From: Linyphia triangularis
Lineage: Eukaryota > Arthropoda > Arachnida > Araneae > Linyphiidae
DNA length: 64,000 nt
Assembly: GCA_963978545.1 (NCBI GenBank)
Contig: OZ021729.1
Coordinates: 85,726,670 to 85,790,669 of the forward strand
Reading direction: 5' to 3'
Position numbers and translations under genes: made by a program. Position 1 is the stretch's first letter. Each line of letters begins with the position of its first letter. The notes under the pieces are model-generated. The model was not told the origin of the DNA. It saw only the letters and a program-made list of their open reading frames with translations, and ran no database searches. Of the stretch, positions 20,733-31,434 are shown one piece after another.

Positions 20733-22198
20733 AATATCGTTTGAGGGGAGTGATAGAATCTTACCACTGAGTTTGATGTTATTGCAGACATTTACTGTGG
20801 AAGAGATTATACATTTGGTTGAATGAACAGTCAATGCAGAAACTTCTAAGAGTCTCTTCTATAAGAGGCTTACATTCTCTTTTTACTGCAGGAATAAAAT
20901 GTCTAGATGCACATAAATTTGGAGGATTATCTGCAGAGTAAATTTGAGTGCATAAGTCTCGAAATAGTACTTTTAAGTACGGTGATTCAAGTTTGACAGG
21001 GAAAAATAATTTCAAGAGCAATACCCAGATTGTTGAAGTCTGGACTCCTATCGAACACTCAGAAAGACTGCCCTAGTTTATATGGCATCTTAAGCATCTT
21101 CTAAAACGTGCTGGATTCAAATTTTATATCGTTGTTTATAGAGAATTGATTATGGATGCGATTCAGTGGACCAGAATTGTCACAGAAGTTTGTGGTGTAT
21201 TATGGATGTTTGTAGAAGATTGGACGAGTGTTTGTAGGTTACTGTTGGAACTTATTCTGATGTACTATGAATGTTTGTAAGCAATGAATCAGGACAGTAA
21301 TCGAAGTAATAATTTACTATGGATGCCTACAGGGAATTTCTTTTTGTATTAGGGTGGAGGTTGGTGAGACTATGATTAAAACAGAACAATCCATTGATGG
21401 TATCGGAAAGGAATCTCTGCTTATCGGTACAATGGCAGAATTACAATAATTCAGAATTATTTTAGGCTAAAAAATGCGTATAATGGGACGTTTTTTAAAT
21501 ATATTTATTGTGAGCTTTAAAATCTTTTTTTTTTTATTGTAAGACGAATATTGAATCAATGCTTATACGTATGAAAAGCATTATACTAATTAGGAATGTC
21601 ATCACAGGACTTTATATAGCATTTCTTTATATTTATCTTGATATGTGATGAAAAAGAAGAAGTATTCCTGTCTGAGCAAAATGCATTTGTATGCCAAATT
21701 TAATAAAAATATATTTCAACAACTACAGATTGCTAGTAATGGTGTAAAAAAAGCATTGGTATACCTCAACTTTATTTTTCTAGAAATTTTCTAGACAGAC
21801 AAAAAGGGTAAAATTATATAACATTTATGCCAGCACTTAAGCTTATATCCTTAAGTATGTTAAAAGGTAATGCTATAAATTTATGGTTTCACATAGAGCA
21901 TTTTTGTTATAACTTCTATTTCATAACAATTCTATTTTAGAAATAGGTTGAAAGAATTTTATATGTAACACTTATAAAGTATTTAAGAATTATATAATAT
22001 AATAAGATTTTTAAAAAGCATCAGAGAATTGATGCATAAAATCAAGTATTTTAGAAAATTTGTTTTATCACCATTGACATTATTCTCTGATATTTAACAT
22101 TACATTTTACTCTACCAGATTTCCACTCGATTTTGTAATGAACAAATATGTATTTTTATAAAAAGAATGCCAAAATTAAAATTGAAAATAATCATAAT
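20733..22198. other. Intergenic sequence (or longer 3' UTR), nothing recognised
   Basis: Becomes steadily more AT-rich. No repeat shared with the rest of the window and no credible frame. AATAAAAATATATT at about 21700 is another possible poly(A) context. Confidence 0.35.
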
Positions 22199-22632
22199 AT
22201 GAAGAGACAGTTATAGTAAGGATCATATACTCGCTATGTTACAATCTTCTAGCCCAGTGCATTTAGAAACTACTTTCTATAACCACCTTGAAATTTGGTT
22301 AGTAGGTATGAAAATTATAATTTAATGAAATGACATAAATTAAAAATTCGAAAATAGCGTCTCATATATTTTATTTTATATTTGAAATCCTTATGTCAAT
22401 GCATGTATTGTGGGTCCATCTGGTTTTGTCTTTTGCTATTTTAATTTTCATTTATAATAAATACACATTAAATAAAAACAATTTATGGCATTTCAAAAGT
22501 GATCTTTTTCGTACCTACTCACCAAATGTCAAGGTGGTTATAGAAAGTAGTTTCTAAATGCACTGGGCGACAAGATCGTAACATAGCGAGTATAGGGAAT
22601 GATCCTTACTAGAACCACCTTTTAAGGAGACA
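22199..22632. mobile_element. MITE-2 copy 4 (complete)
   Basis: Both foldback arms and termini are present: ATAGTAAGGATCATATACTC on the left and GGGAATGATCCTTACTAGAA on the right. It is the cleanest un-nested copy. Confidence 0.85.
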
Positions 22633-23201
22633 ACTAATGAAATTTTTGTTGAGGTCTTTTTGTATATAACTGAACATCAACAAAACTCATCTCTTTGGAT
22701 ATTTTTCATAATAAATTGGTAAATAAGTATTTTTGAAGTTGAAAAACACAACCTTGAACTTATTTCTCTGCAGAAAATAACGCACACCTTCTTTTTTTAA
22801 AAATAGAACGCAGTTTATTTTTGTAAGAAAATTGACGGAATCCATACGTTTTTTGTTGTACACCATCGCACTTTTAACCTTAAAATAATATACAGATCTC
22901 AAGGCGACATTACGCGCTTTTTTCCATTCGCTGTTCCACTTTTGAAGAATGCTTTACTCGGTGAACGAGACACAAGAAAAAGTGTTTCGAGAAAACTTTT
23001 TGAGTTTCTTTTGGAACTCGGTCAAAAAATCGGTTGTACTACGATGAGTTACAATAATAATAATAATAAAAAAAACTTGTCATAGAAACGTGTTTTGTGT
23101 CTGCCTTGTTCTAAAGTAGAGAAAAGTATCTCGCAATTCTTTCAAATAAAGCAAATATCCGACTTAATGGTTACAATTTTGGATTTTTGGAAAACGTGAC
23201 A
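22633..23201. other. Intergenic sequence, nothing recognised
   Basis: Contains a short AAT microsatellite at about 23053-23070. No other feature supported. Confidence 0.4.
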
Positions 23202-23213
23202 ATGGAAGATGTA

Positions 23214-23386
23214 GATTGGTTGTTTTCAGATTATCTGGCACCGTCAGCAACACGAGGGCTATAATGCGCCGAAACATTCGTCATTAGACAAGCCAACATA
23301 CATTTACAAACACCCATGCCTAACACGGGACTCGGAACCTCGCGGTCTAGAATCTAGCACGCTAACCACTATATCGTTTGGTCTCC
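23214..23386 (-). mobile_element. SINE-1 copy 2
   Basis: Minus-strand tRNA-like head and CAACCAAT tail. The perfect 12-bp duplication ATGGAAGATGTA is at 23202-23213 and 23387-23398. Confidence 0.9.
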
Positions 23387-23667
23387 ATGGAAGATGTAAA
23401 ATAGAGAATTAAGAACGAGACTTAGATTTAAGGATTACAAATACTGAATCGTTTGAATGAAAATTATTTTTAAAGTAATAATCCTGGAATTACTATGTAA
23501 CGGAACACATTGAACAGCGCACGAAATGTGATTAATTCGAATTTTTCGATGAGAAATAAAAACATACACACGCGCAAAGAGCAGAAATTACAGAGAGATA
23601 AAACTTGACGTCGTGTCCAGAATAGAATTAGAATGACGATGGAAACGAGTTCTTGCTTCAAGAATAT

Positions 23668-24872
23668 AGAATAACCAGCTGAATACCCGTGCTGCCCTAC
23701 GAAATTTTACCATGTGCATTTTAGCGATCAAAAGACATTCATGTATTCTACACTTCAGACGTATGCTCCCATTTCGATTCCGACAAATTGATTTATCAAA
23801 ATAGGAACTTTCCTTTGTTGACATTTTTAACAGAATTTATAATTGTGAATCGTAAATTGGAATAGTTTATTGTGTTTATGTTTGCTCTTAGTTCTAAATT
23901 TCAAAGTAGTAGCTGCATTGGAATTGAGACATTAAGTTAATCCTCGTATAGTTTCAATGTTGCGTCGGTTTTTCATCCCTTAAAAACTCGTTAATCGACA
24001 TTGGAACGACTTATTTTTTTAACATTTGCTCTTTTAACATTTGCACCAAATATCAGAAATATGACTACATTGGAAGTGGGTCATTCGGATATCCCTAGTT
24101 TGGAACGTTTGACGCCCTTTGCAACCCTTAAGTGGGTTAATCGGGAAAGGAATGGCTTACTTTTTCAACGTTTATCTTTATTGACATTAATACCAATTTT
24201 CAGAGTTGTGACTATATGGGAAGTGGGATATTCGAGTTTGGAATGTTTATCCCCATTTCCACCCCTTAAAGTGGGTTAATCAAAGCTCGGAAGAGCTTAA
24301 CTTTTCTATGTTTGTCTTTGTTGATATTTGTACCAATTTTTAGAGTTGTGACCATATGGGAAGTGGTACATTCGAATATTCCTCGTTTGGAACGTTTAAC
24401 CTTTTTTTGACACCTTAAAAAAGGGTTAATCGAGTTCGAAATAGCTTAATTTTTCTATGTTTGCTTATGTCGACACTTGCACCAATTTTCCGAGTTGTGA
24501 CCAAATGGGAAGTGGGACACTCGAATATCCCTCGTTTGGAACGTTTAACCCTTTTTCGACCCCTTAAAGGGGGGTTAATCGAGATCGGAATAGCTTACTT
24601 TTCTATGTTTACCATTGTTGGTATTTAAGCCAATTTTCAAAATTGTGGCCATGTCGGAAGTGGGACATTCGAATATTCCTCGTTTGGAACGTTTAACCCC
24701 TTTTCCACCCCTTAAAGTGGGTTAATCGAGATCGGAATAGCTTACTTTTCTATGTTTACCATTGTTGATATTTGTACCAATTTTCAGAGTTGTGGACATG
24801 TGGGAAGTGGGAGAATAAGTGGTGAGTGAGTCAGTGAATGAGTGAGGGCTTTGTCTTATATATAGAGAGATA
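23668..24872. mobile_element. Element beginning AGCTGAATACCCGTGCT with an internal tandem array (type 1)
   Basis: It starts CAGCTGAATACCCGTGCTG, a terminus shared with the element at 54031. From about 23930 to 24800 it holds about six units carrying GTTAATCGAnATCGGAATAG, AGTTGTGACCATATGGGAAG and CGTTTGGAACGTTTAACC. It ends near CTTATATATAGAGAGATAAA. No transposase is seen; classification unknown. The 24001-24279 frame is a by-product of the array. Confidence 0.6.
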
Positions 24873-25032
24873 AAGTTCAGCGGTGCTGCCATCTAGGGTT
24901 GAACACAGCATTTTGACAAACACGAATTAACATCTCGAGGGTTCAACAACAACTGTTTTGTTACTTCAACCACTGTGTTATGCAGTTACAGTTGATCTAA
25001 CTGCAGAGTTTTATTACAGAGTTTTATAATTG

Positions 25033-25380
25033 ATAAAGGCTAATCTACACGTTATCTGTCGTTGTGCCAGTAGAAGTCCGGGATCGCTAGATGATGCCAG
25101 CAACGAGCACCATCTATACGCTTTAATCTAGTCACTACAAATGTCAGGTTGAGACTGGCGCGCCATTAGCTGACCACTCCAGTAGATGAAACATTTGTTA
25201 GCGCAAAAGCTACCATCATCTGTGCTTTCCCGTTATCACCAACTGGCAGCGTAAGGATGGAACTTCTAGTAGTTGCTGGCACTGAGTAAAACTGATATTC
25301 CAATAAACGCGTGGCAATGATCTTCCAATTAACTTAACAGCTGATATGCCATCTACTGGCAACGTGTAAATCAGTCTTAA
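25033..25380. mobile_element. MITE with TIR AAGGCTAATCTACACGTT
   Basis: AAGGCTAATCTACACGTT at the left is mirrored by AACGTGTAAATCAGTCTT at the right. The interior is rich in CAGTAGATG/CATCTACTGG words. A related element lies at 51637-51861, and a half terminus occurs at about 19360-19375. Confidence 0.7.
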
Positions 25381-25848
25381 TTGAGAACGATGTGATGGTA
25401 GGGAGGGGGGAATTCTCTAACATTGAAATCTTTTTATTGCTGGTAGGAAAAGCTCAGAAAAAATAAAAACTTCATCCAAACCATAAATTCAATTCGGAAT
25501 TTGTGATTTTGCTTTTAATGCAATTTATCAATTTTTGACCCACAGTTTCTTTTAACGTATTTTGGCAACTGTCCTCTCTATGTTGGTAATATCGACAAAT
25601 GATGATCGGCTAAAGAGTTCGTGCTCCACTAATTACTAGTTATAACGATTTTGATTTTTTTTTCCAAAATGTGCAAAGACCAGATAGAGGGAACATAAAC
25701 TTCTGATACCAAATTATACTTGGAGATGTGTAGATACAAAGATTTCGAAAAAAAGAAAAGCATTTTTTTTTTCATGCTAATAAAGATACGAATATCATGG
25801 TTACAGAGTAAACAAGAAAGTGTTATAAAATTATCTCTTTACCTTATA

Positions 25849-26495
25849 GACTGAGAGGCGACTGCAATTTTTAAACCCCATCGAACATCATTCTGAATTT
25901 TTTATAGAAATTGGAGAAAAGTGAGTAGATTACGAATCCACTGGTCTGCCGTGGCAAAAATGGCCGAAACCGATCAAAAATCGACTTTTAATAAGTTGAA
26001 CTAAATCCAATTGCCAAAATGCGTCATAACTTGCCAAATAATGATTTTTTTTTTATTTGGCAACCCTCACTCTTTTTTTAATTAAGAAGGTTGCAGACGA
26101 TTCGGATGTGTTGTGTGGCTACGGCTTACTTGCATCTTTCACAAATGAGCCAAAATGGCGATAAACATTATGTCACTGATATCGCCAATTTGGCTTACTT
26201 TTAAAAGATACAAGTTTTCCGAGCCATGGATCAGAAATCGTTTGCGCTTTTTTTCATTGAAAATCAAAATGTAGTGGGTTGCCAGACGAAAAAGTTTGTT
26301 CTCATTTTAGCATTTTTGGCAAGTCATGACATATTTGGCAATCGGATTTTAGTTCAAATCATTCCAAGTCGATTTTTGATCAGTCTCGGCCATTTTTGCC
26401 ACGGCAGACCAGTGGATTCGTAAATTTCTATAAAAAATTCAGAATGATGTTCGATGGGGTCCAAAAATTACAGTTGCCTCTCGGACTATTATGCA
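25849..26495. mobile_element. Long foldback element with arms of about 210 bp
   Basis: The left arm (ACTGAGAGGCGACTGCAATT, GAATCCACTGGTCTGCCGTG, TTGCCAAAATGCGTCATAAC) is mirrored by the right arm (CATGACATATTTGGCAATCG, ACGGCAGACCAGTGGATTCG, TTACAGTTGCCTCTCGG). The middle of about 210 bp is unique. Decayed relatives are at 5221-5850 and 44245-44600. No coding capacity. Confidence 0.82.
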
Positions 26496-26846
26496 CTCTC
26501 TTTTGGAATATGTAAAAACTTAAGTCATAAGATGTCAGTGTTTGTTTTGGTGCAATTTTATCAATCGGAAATTATCATTTCGATTTTGATAGAAAATTGA
26601 AAATTATGATATAGTTGTAGTGAATAAACGTTTTCTTAATAATACTTATGCACTGTAATCAGAAATTTACGTTACAAAATAACCTCTTTTAGTATACATA
26701 AAAAGTATAATTGATTTGTTTTTTTATATTATAAGAGTATTATCCAAAACATCGGTTTTTAATTGAAATTACGTCAGAATGTTAATTATTTCTCTTCAAT
26801 TCATTGTATATTCACCCCTAATGCCTTAAAACTTATTGCGTAAATG

Positions 26847-26877
<31 letters not shown>

Positions 26878-26997
26878 ATCGTTGTCAACAAAACGACATA
26901 CAAGTTCAATATTTTTAATAAAATTATTTTGTATACTGTTAAGGGACAGCCTTTAAAACAGATGAATAATAACTTTATTTTTTAATTAAATATATAC
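26496..26997. other. AT-rich sequence with an A tract
   Basis: An A-run of about 30 lies at 26846-26875. Nothing else recognised. Confidence 0.4.
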
Positions 26998-27465
26998 AAT
27001 GGACAATTCCCGCATTTTATAAAAATGAGTGAAATTAGAATATATTTATGAAGAATTTCTTTCTGGTTCCGAATATTTAAACAAAAGTTCTTTAAAAAAA
27101 AATTAGTCATTTAAATATTAAGAAAAGAAAATGCCCCAAAACCGAGCCAAAACCAGTCCGAACAAAACAGTCAACAAAGTCCGTGACGTCAAGAGACGCC
27201 TATAGATTTCTATAGTTATCGTGAGGTTTCTGCCAAATAGTTGGCGTTGAAAGAGTTGTTAGACCATTGCCACATTCCGTACAGGTTGGTGTGATTTGCG
27301 AGAAACTTGCAAATCTAGTTTCCTCTGCGGCATTTCAAGCCAAGATGCGAAGCGTCACATTCAATGCCAGCGGAATAAGTCGTTTTCTCGCTAACGTCGA
27401 ACAAGGTAATTTTGATCGCAAATTTAAAAAAAAAAAAAGATAAAGCGCATTGAGCAGAAATTTTT
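26998..27465 (-). mobile_element. Repeat family D, copy 3 (reverse, truncated)
   Basis: It begins AATGGACAATTCCCGCATTT and follows family D through GCGCATTGAGCAGAAATT, where it stops short of the other terminus. Confidence 0.75.
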
Positions 27466-27710
27466 TTTCCATTGTAAGGTTTAAATTAGGTGAGTTAAGG
27501 TTTTACTCCAATTTACTGATACAATACAATTTTTCATATCTAAGTGTTAGAAAGAAGAAAATAATACGCAGAATTAAAAAAAGAAAAGTGTTCCTAATAT
27601 CGCCTTGCATGATAATACAACCATGTAGATAATTGTATTGAAATTCCATTCATATGCTGTTCTATAGAAATAGAGCTGAACACAATATCACATACTTTCA
27701 CGGAAATAGA
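27466..27710. other. Short AT-rich spacer before the LTR element
   Basis: No feature recognised. Confidence 0.3.
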
Positions 27711-27714
27711 GTAT

Positions 27715-28175
27715 TGTTATGAATTTTTCCACTGAGGCAATGATGGCACAGTTTTCACGGTTTAAAAATATTTATTCTCTCTTCAGAAAACTCACAAAAT
27801 TTATTCACAGGCAACAGTTTAATTACTCTCAAGCTTCAACACAAGCTTCAACAAAAATAACTTCGAATTCAGTGATTATGCAAGCTCACTCCAATAAACA
27901 AAGCGATCAGCTTTCCACGAAATCCGAAGTCAATCTGCAACTTTCCCGTTCTCCAGTCCTTTATATACAAGCGCGTGAGACATTCTCGAAGTTTCCAGCC
28001 AATTTATCGGAAACGAAATATCTCGAAACTTCTCGATTACTTTAGGTGTTGCCACCTTTTTCTAACTTGTATAATCGCTATTAATTACTAAATAAAATAG
28101 GATAAAAATAAATTACAATAGAATTTTGAAATAATACGTCACTATTTACAATATATACAGACAATTTGTGCAACA
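27715..28175 (-). repeat. 3' LTR of the Gypsy-like element
   Basis: This is the downstream LTR for the minus-strand element. It contains an inverted TATA sequence (27958-27967), a minus-strand AATAAA (27800-27805) and the heat-shock-like motif at 27983-27995. The 108-residue frame on the + strand here is antisense and repeats in the other LTR. Confidence 0.93.
27958..28037 (-). promoter_or_regulatory. LTR core promoter: TATA box with adjacent heat-shock-element-like motif (3' LTR)
   Basis: Read on the minus strand, GAAnnTTCnnGAA (27983-27995) stands 15 bases upstream of TATATAAAGG (27958-27967). A second, imperfect GAA/TTC array lies at about 28020-28037. The motif matches the established heat shock factor consensus of alternating nGAAn units. 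Confidence 0.55.
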
Positions 28176-28188
28176 TTTCCCCCTTCTT
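28176..28188 (-). other. Polypurine tract
   Basis: On the minus strand AAGAAGGGGGAAA immediately precedes the 3' LTR, the normal site for plus-strand priming. It is intact. Confidence 0.85.
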
Positions 28189-28235
28189 AAAGACTGCCCG
28201 TCCCGGGCAGTGAATTCCTTAAGAGGAAAGGCAAT

Positions 28236-30833
28236 TCAATCACTTCTACTATAATATGGGGATAGCCTATTGTGATGTACTACTCTAGGTTTACAGGAAG
28301 GTGTCCGTTGAATTTTCATCACGACGTCGTTGATCTTCTTAAGGACCCCATACGGCCCTTCCCAGTTCGTCTGGAGCTTAGGGGAGAGTCCTTTCCGACG
28401 TTTAGGGTTCCCTAACCACACCTTGTCACCTTCCTGGAATGAACGGTCCATGGCCTTGGCATAGTACCGGATCTTCATGCGCTCCGTCATGATGTTGTTT
28501 CTCTCTCTGGCGAACCGATGTACGGCTTCCAAACGTGCCTGCAGATCATCTAGATACTGGACAGGCGAGGAAGGAGTGTCCGGTGGTTGTCCAAAGAGGA
28601 GGTTGCTGGGGAGTGTAAGGTCTCTTCCAAACATCGTTAGAGATGGAGAAAATCCGGTGGTCTCGTGAGTTGTACTCCCGTATGCAAACAGAAGCGGTGA
28701 AAGTTTCTGATCCCCATCTTGCTCGTTATATGATTCTGAGATTGCGTCCGAATCATCCGCGGGTGTAGCTGATAGATCCCGGGACCTCCGTTCGATGCTT
28801 GTAACAGGAGCATGGATGTCGATTCCCTCTTCACTGACTTTGTCCATTTCCACATGAACCACTTCCTGGGAGGGTTTCATCAACGTCGCTTTCTTCGGTT
28901 CTCTTTCCGAGGCTGGAGAGGTACTTTTCATAGATGTGGACTCTTCAGCATTCTCTATGACATTGTCTTCATGAGCTACAATCCGATATACGCACAGCTC
29001 TTTCGTGTCTAGATCGTGCAAAGGAACTTCGCCTCTCCATGTTTGCAGCTTGCTTTTCTCAAAATTCAGCGTAATTCCATTTTCCTTCAAAAAATCTAGT
29101 CCGAGAATGCACGGATCTACAATTTCGGCAACATAAACGGTGTGCTTGTAGGTGTTAAATCCAAGGGCAATGTCCACTTGCAATTTCCCATGAACAGAGA
29201 TATTACCACCAGACACAGTTTGTAGAGAAACAGAGGGCGCTGTGTAGAGGAGTCGGCTGTTCAGGCGACGAGCCACGTCCGTCCTTACGATCGTTACGTT
29301 CGCTCCCGAATCGACGATTAGACGACATGGAGTTCCGTTGATCTCCCCCTTCACGAATAAACCCTGGTTTCCTCCTTGTTGGGATGAAACGTGGAAACGA
29401 CTGGTCGGGGCTTCACCTGTTCTACATTGCAGCTTCTGCCCTGCGAGATGACATCTTCTTAGATTCAGTTGTGGAGAATCCGTGGTAGTGTTATCCCTTC
29501 TCTTTTTCAAATCAAGGCAGTTTCGTCGTAGATGCCCTTCCCGTTTACAGTGCCAGCAAACGACTCTGGTCCTTCGATCCCTGGCTCCGGGATAGCTTCG
29601 CATCATTCTGTCAATTTTGCTTTCCAGTTCTCGAAGCTTACTGGTGACAAAGTCAAAAGAATCCTCGGCTAATGCACCACGCACATATCGTCGGTCTTTT
29701 CCAGAAGCTAGCTGCGCGGCTTCCACTCTCATGGCGTACACGAGGGCCGACTTCAGGTTTTTGTTTTGGGATAACCTTACCGCCTGTTGCACATCGGGAT
29801 CTTGAATAGCGTCGATGAAATACTGCAGAGAAAGATCGTCTCGTACATCCGGGGGACAGTCAGGGAAAGCGAGGAGCGACAGTCTTTCTATATCCGATGC
29901 CAATTCTTGAAGAGTTTCATTGGCCTTCTGCTGTCTCACTTTCAGTTGTAGTCTGTTGTAATCCTTTAGATGCTGCTCCCCAAACCTTAACTCCAACGCA
30001 CTTGCCAGCGCCACGAATTCTCCCCGCTTCTCTTCAGGTAGTGTCTGTAAAATGTCAGCAGCTTCACCTCGAAGAGATGCTGCGAGATGGAATGCTTTCG
30101 AAGTATCGTCCCAACCATTCGCAGAAGCAATCATTTCAAATTGCGTTTGATAAACGCGCCAAGACGACTTCCCATCAAAAGGGGCCACTTTGATGTTAGA
30201 GCGCGGCGCCATAAAGGGGATGGAAGCGTTATCCCAATTAGGTGACGCTATGGCCAGAGCTTCACGCGTTTCCATTTTTCGCAGCCTTTCTTCTACAACG
30301 TCAATGAATTTGTCTTGCTCTTCCTTTAAGGTGGAAACTTTTTCTTGCATGGTGGAAACTTTTTCTTGCACAGTGGAAACTTTTTCTTGCACGGTGGAAA
30401 CTTTTTCTTGCACGGTGGAAACTTTTTCTTCAACTTCATTTCTCACTGTCTTAAGATCTTCTCTGACATCCAAAATATCCGCCTTCATTGATTGAAGAAC
30501 ACTCTCTGTGCGCTCCATAAATCTATCAACGGACGCAGAAGATGATTCTTGCTTGGATGCTAAAGCTTTAATATCCGATGATGTCGCTTCTTGTAAAGCT
30601 TTAATGTCACCAGTAATCGCGGCAGCGAATTCAGCATTGGTAGATTCCTGACGGGCTTGACCGGCGGCGATTGTAGCGGAAAGTTCGGCTTTCATTTCAG
30701 CTGCGGTGGTTTCTTGGCAGGCTTTCATTTCTTTTATTTCGGCTGAGGCGGTTTCTTGGCAGGCTTTCATTCCAGCAAGCATTTCCATCAACTGCTTCAT
30801 TTGGTCTTCCATCATTCCTCTAGTAGTCGGCAT
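28236..30833 (-). CDS. Gag-protease polyprotein fused in frame to the integrase C-terminal region
   Basis: The frame encodes 865 residues. Residues 1-190 are a charged coiled-coil-like region with five tandem heptads EKVSTVQ at 136-170. Residues about 212-380 resemble a Gypsy capsid. A CCHC knuckle CWHCKREGHLRRNC lies at 426-439. An aspartic protease has LIVDSGANVTIV with DSG at 508-510 and ILGLDFL at 576-582. From about 705 the sequence becomes the end of an integrase core (LLFAYGSTTHETTG), followed by a GPY/F-type domain with WEGPYGVL at 824-831. Reverse transcriptase, RNase H and the integrase DDE core are absent. The junction lies near 28700-28740 and keeps the frame. Gag and protease look intact; the integrase tail alone should not catalyse integration. 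Confidence 0.92.
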   Translation of the reverse strand: MPTTRGMMEDQMKQLMEMLAGMKACQETASAEIKEMKACQETTAAEMKAELSATIAAGQARQESTNAEFAAAITGDIKALQEATSSDIKALASKQESSSASVDRFMERTESVLQSMKADILDVREDLKTVRNEVEEKVSTVQEKVSTVQEKVSTVQEKVSTMQEKVSTLKEEQDKFIDVVEERLRKMETREALAIASPNWDNASIPFMAPRSNIKVAPFDGKSSWRVYQTQFEMIASANGWDDTSKAFHLAASLRGEAADILQTLPEEKRGEFVALASALELRFGEQHLKDYNRLQLKVRQQKANETLQELASDIERLSLLAFPDCPPDVRDDLSLQYFIDAIQDPDVQQAVRLSQNKNLKSALVYAMRVEAAQLASGKDRRYVRGALAEDSFDFVTSKLRELESKIDRMMRSYPGARDRRTRVVCWHCKREGHLRRNCLDLKKRRDNTTTDSPQLNLRRCHLAGQKLQCRTGEAPTSRFHVSSQQGGNQGLFVKGEINGTPCRLIVDSGANVTIVRTDVARRLNSRLLYTAPSVSLQTVSGGNISVHGKLQVDIALGFNTYKHTVYVAEIVDPCILGLDFLKENGITLNFEKSKLQTWRGEVPLHDLDTKELCVYRIVAHEDNVIENAEESTSMKSTSPASEREPKKATLMKPSQEVVHVEMDKVSEEGIDIHAPVTSIERRSRDLSATPADDSDAISESYNEQDGDQKLSPLLFAYGSTTHETTGFSPSLTMFGRDLTLPSNLLFGQPPDTPSSPVQYLDDLQARLEAVHRFARERNNIMTERMKIRYYAKAMDRSFQEGDKVWLGNPKRRKGLSPKLQTNWEGPYGVLKKINDVVMKIQRTPSCKPRVVHHNRLSPYYSRSD
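30324..30428 (-). repeat. 21-bp tandem repeat, five units, inside gag
   Basis: Five near-identical 21-bp units encode consecutive heptads of the EKVSTVQ type. Heptad spacing fits an extended coiled coil, so copy-number change would lengthen or shorten it in whole turns. Confidence 0.88.
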
Positions 30834-30845
30834 TCAAGATGACTT

Positions 30846-30864
30846 GACCCCACTTCTGACACCA
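30846..30864 (-). other. Primer binding site
   Basis: On the minus strand TGGTGTCAGAAGTGGGGTC begins one base after the 5' LTR and would pair with a tRNA 3' end finishing in CCA. The tRNA was not identified. Confidence 0.75.
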
Positions 30865-30865
30865 C

Positions 30866-31326
30866 TGTTATGAATTTTTCCACTGAGGCAATGATGGCAC
30901 AGTTTTCACGGTTTAAAAATATTTATTCTCTCTTCAGAAAACTCACAAAATTTATTCACAGGCAACAGTTTAATTACTCTCAAGCTTCAACACAAGCTTC
31001 AACAAAAATAACTTCGAATTCAGTGATTATGCAAGCTCACTCCAATAAACAAAGCGATCAGCTTTCCACGAAATCCGAAGTCAATCTGCAACTTTCCCGT
31101 TCTCCAGTCCTTTATATACAAGCGCGTGAGACATTCTCGAAGTTTCCAGCCAATTTATCGGAAACGAAATATCTCGAAACTTCTCGATTACTTTAGGTGT
31201 TGCCACCTTTTTCTAACTTGTATAATCGCTATTAATTACTAAATAAAATAGGATAAAAATAAATTACAATAGAATTTTGAAATAATACGTCACTATTTAC
31301 AATATATACAGACAATTTGTGCAACA
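30866..31326 (-). repeat. 5' LTR of the Gypsy-like element
   Basis: By eye it is identical over its full 461 bp to 27715-28175. It would drive transcription leftward. TATA sequence is at 31109-31118. Confidence 0.93.
31109..31188 (-). promoter_or_regulatory. 5' LTR core promoter: heat-shock-element-like arrays upstream of TATA
   Basis: On the + strand TTCTCGAAGTTTC at 31134-31146 is a perfect three-unit TTCnnGAAnnTTC array. A second array with GAAACTTC lies at 31171-31188. The TATA box is on the downstream side for minus-strand transcription. This is the copy that would control the polyprotein. Confidence 0.55.
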
Positions 31327-31434
31327 GTATGGTACGATTAACTATCTGGAGTAATAACTAATTATATTAAAAAATCCACATTCTAGACACAGCAACTAAT
31401 AATAATATAGCCCATAAAAACAAAGTTTTTAATT

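Larger units (their letters stand above)
27715..31326 (-). mobile_element. Deleted but structurally complete Gypsy-like LTR retrotransposon, 3.6 kb
   Basis: Two 461-bp LTRs that look identical by eye (27715-28175 and 30866-31326) begin TGTTATGAA and end GTGCAACA. They are flanked by the perfect 4-bp duplication GTAT at 27711-27714 and 31327-31330. A primer binding site and a polypurine tract lie in the proper places for minus-strand polarity. One frame of 865 codons fills the interior. The near-identity of the LTRs implies recent insertion. Without reverse transcriptase the copy could move only with enzymes supplied by a relative. Confidence 0.93.

Noticed and set aside
24001..24279. 92-codon frame
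   Set aside because: By-product of the internal tandem array of the 23668 element.
27719..28045. 108-codon frame repeated identically at 30870-31196
   Set aside because: It lies antisense within the two LTRs and is repeated only because the LTRs are.
28236..30833. Domesticated host gene derived from gag
   Set aside because: Identical LTRs, perfect target duplication, primer binding site and polypurine tract show an ordinary recent insertion rather than a host gene.
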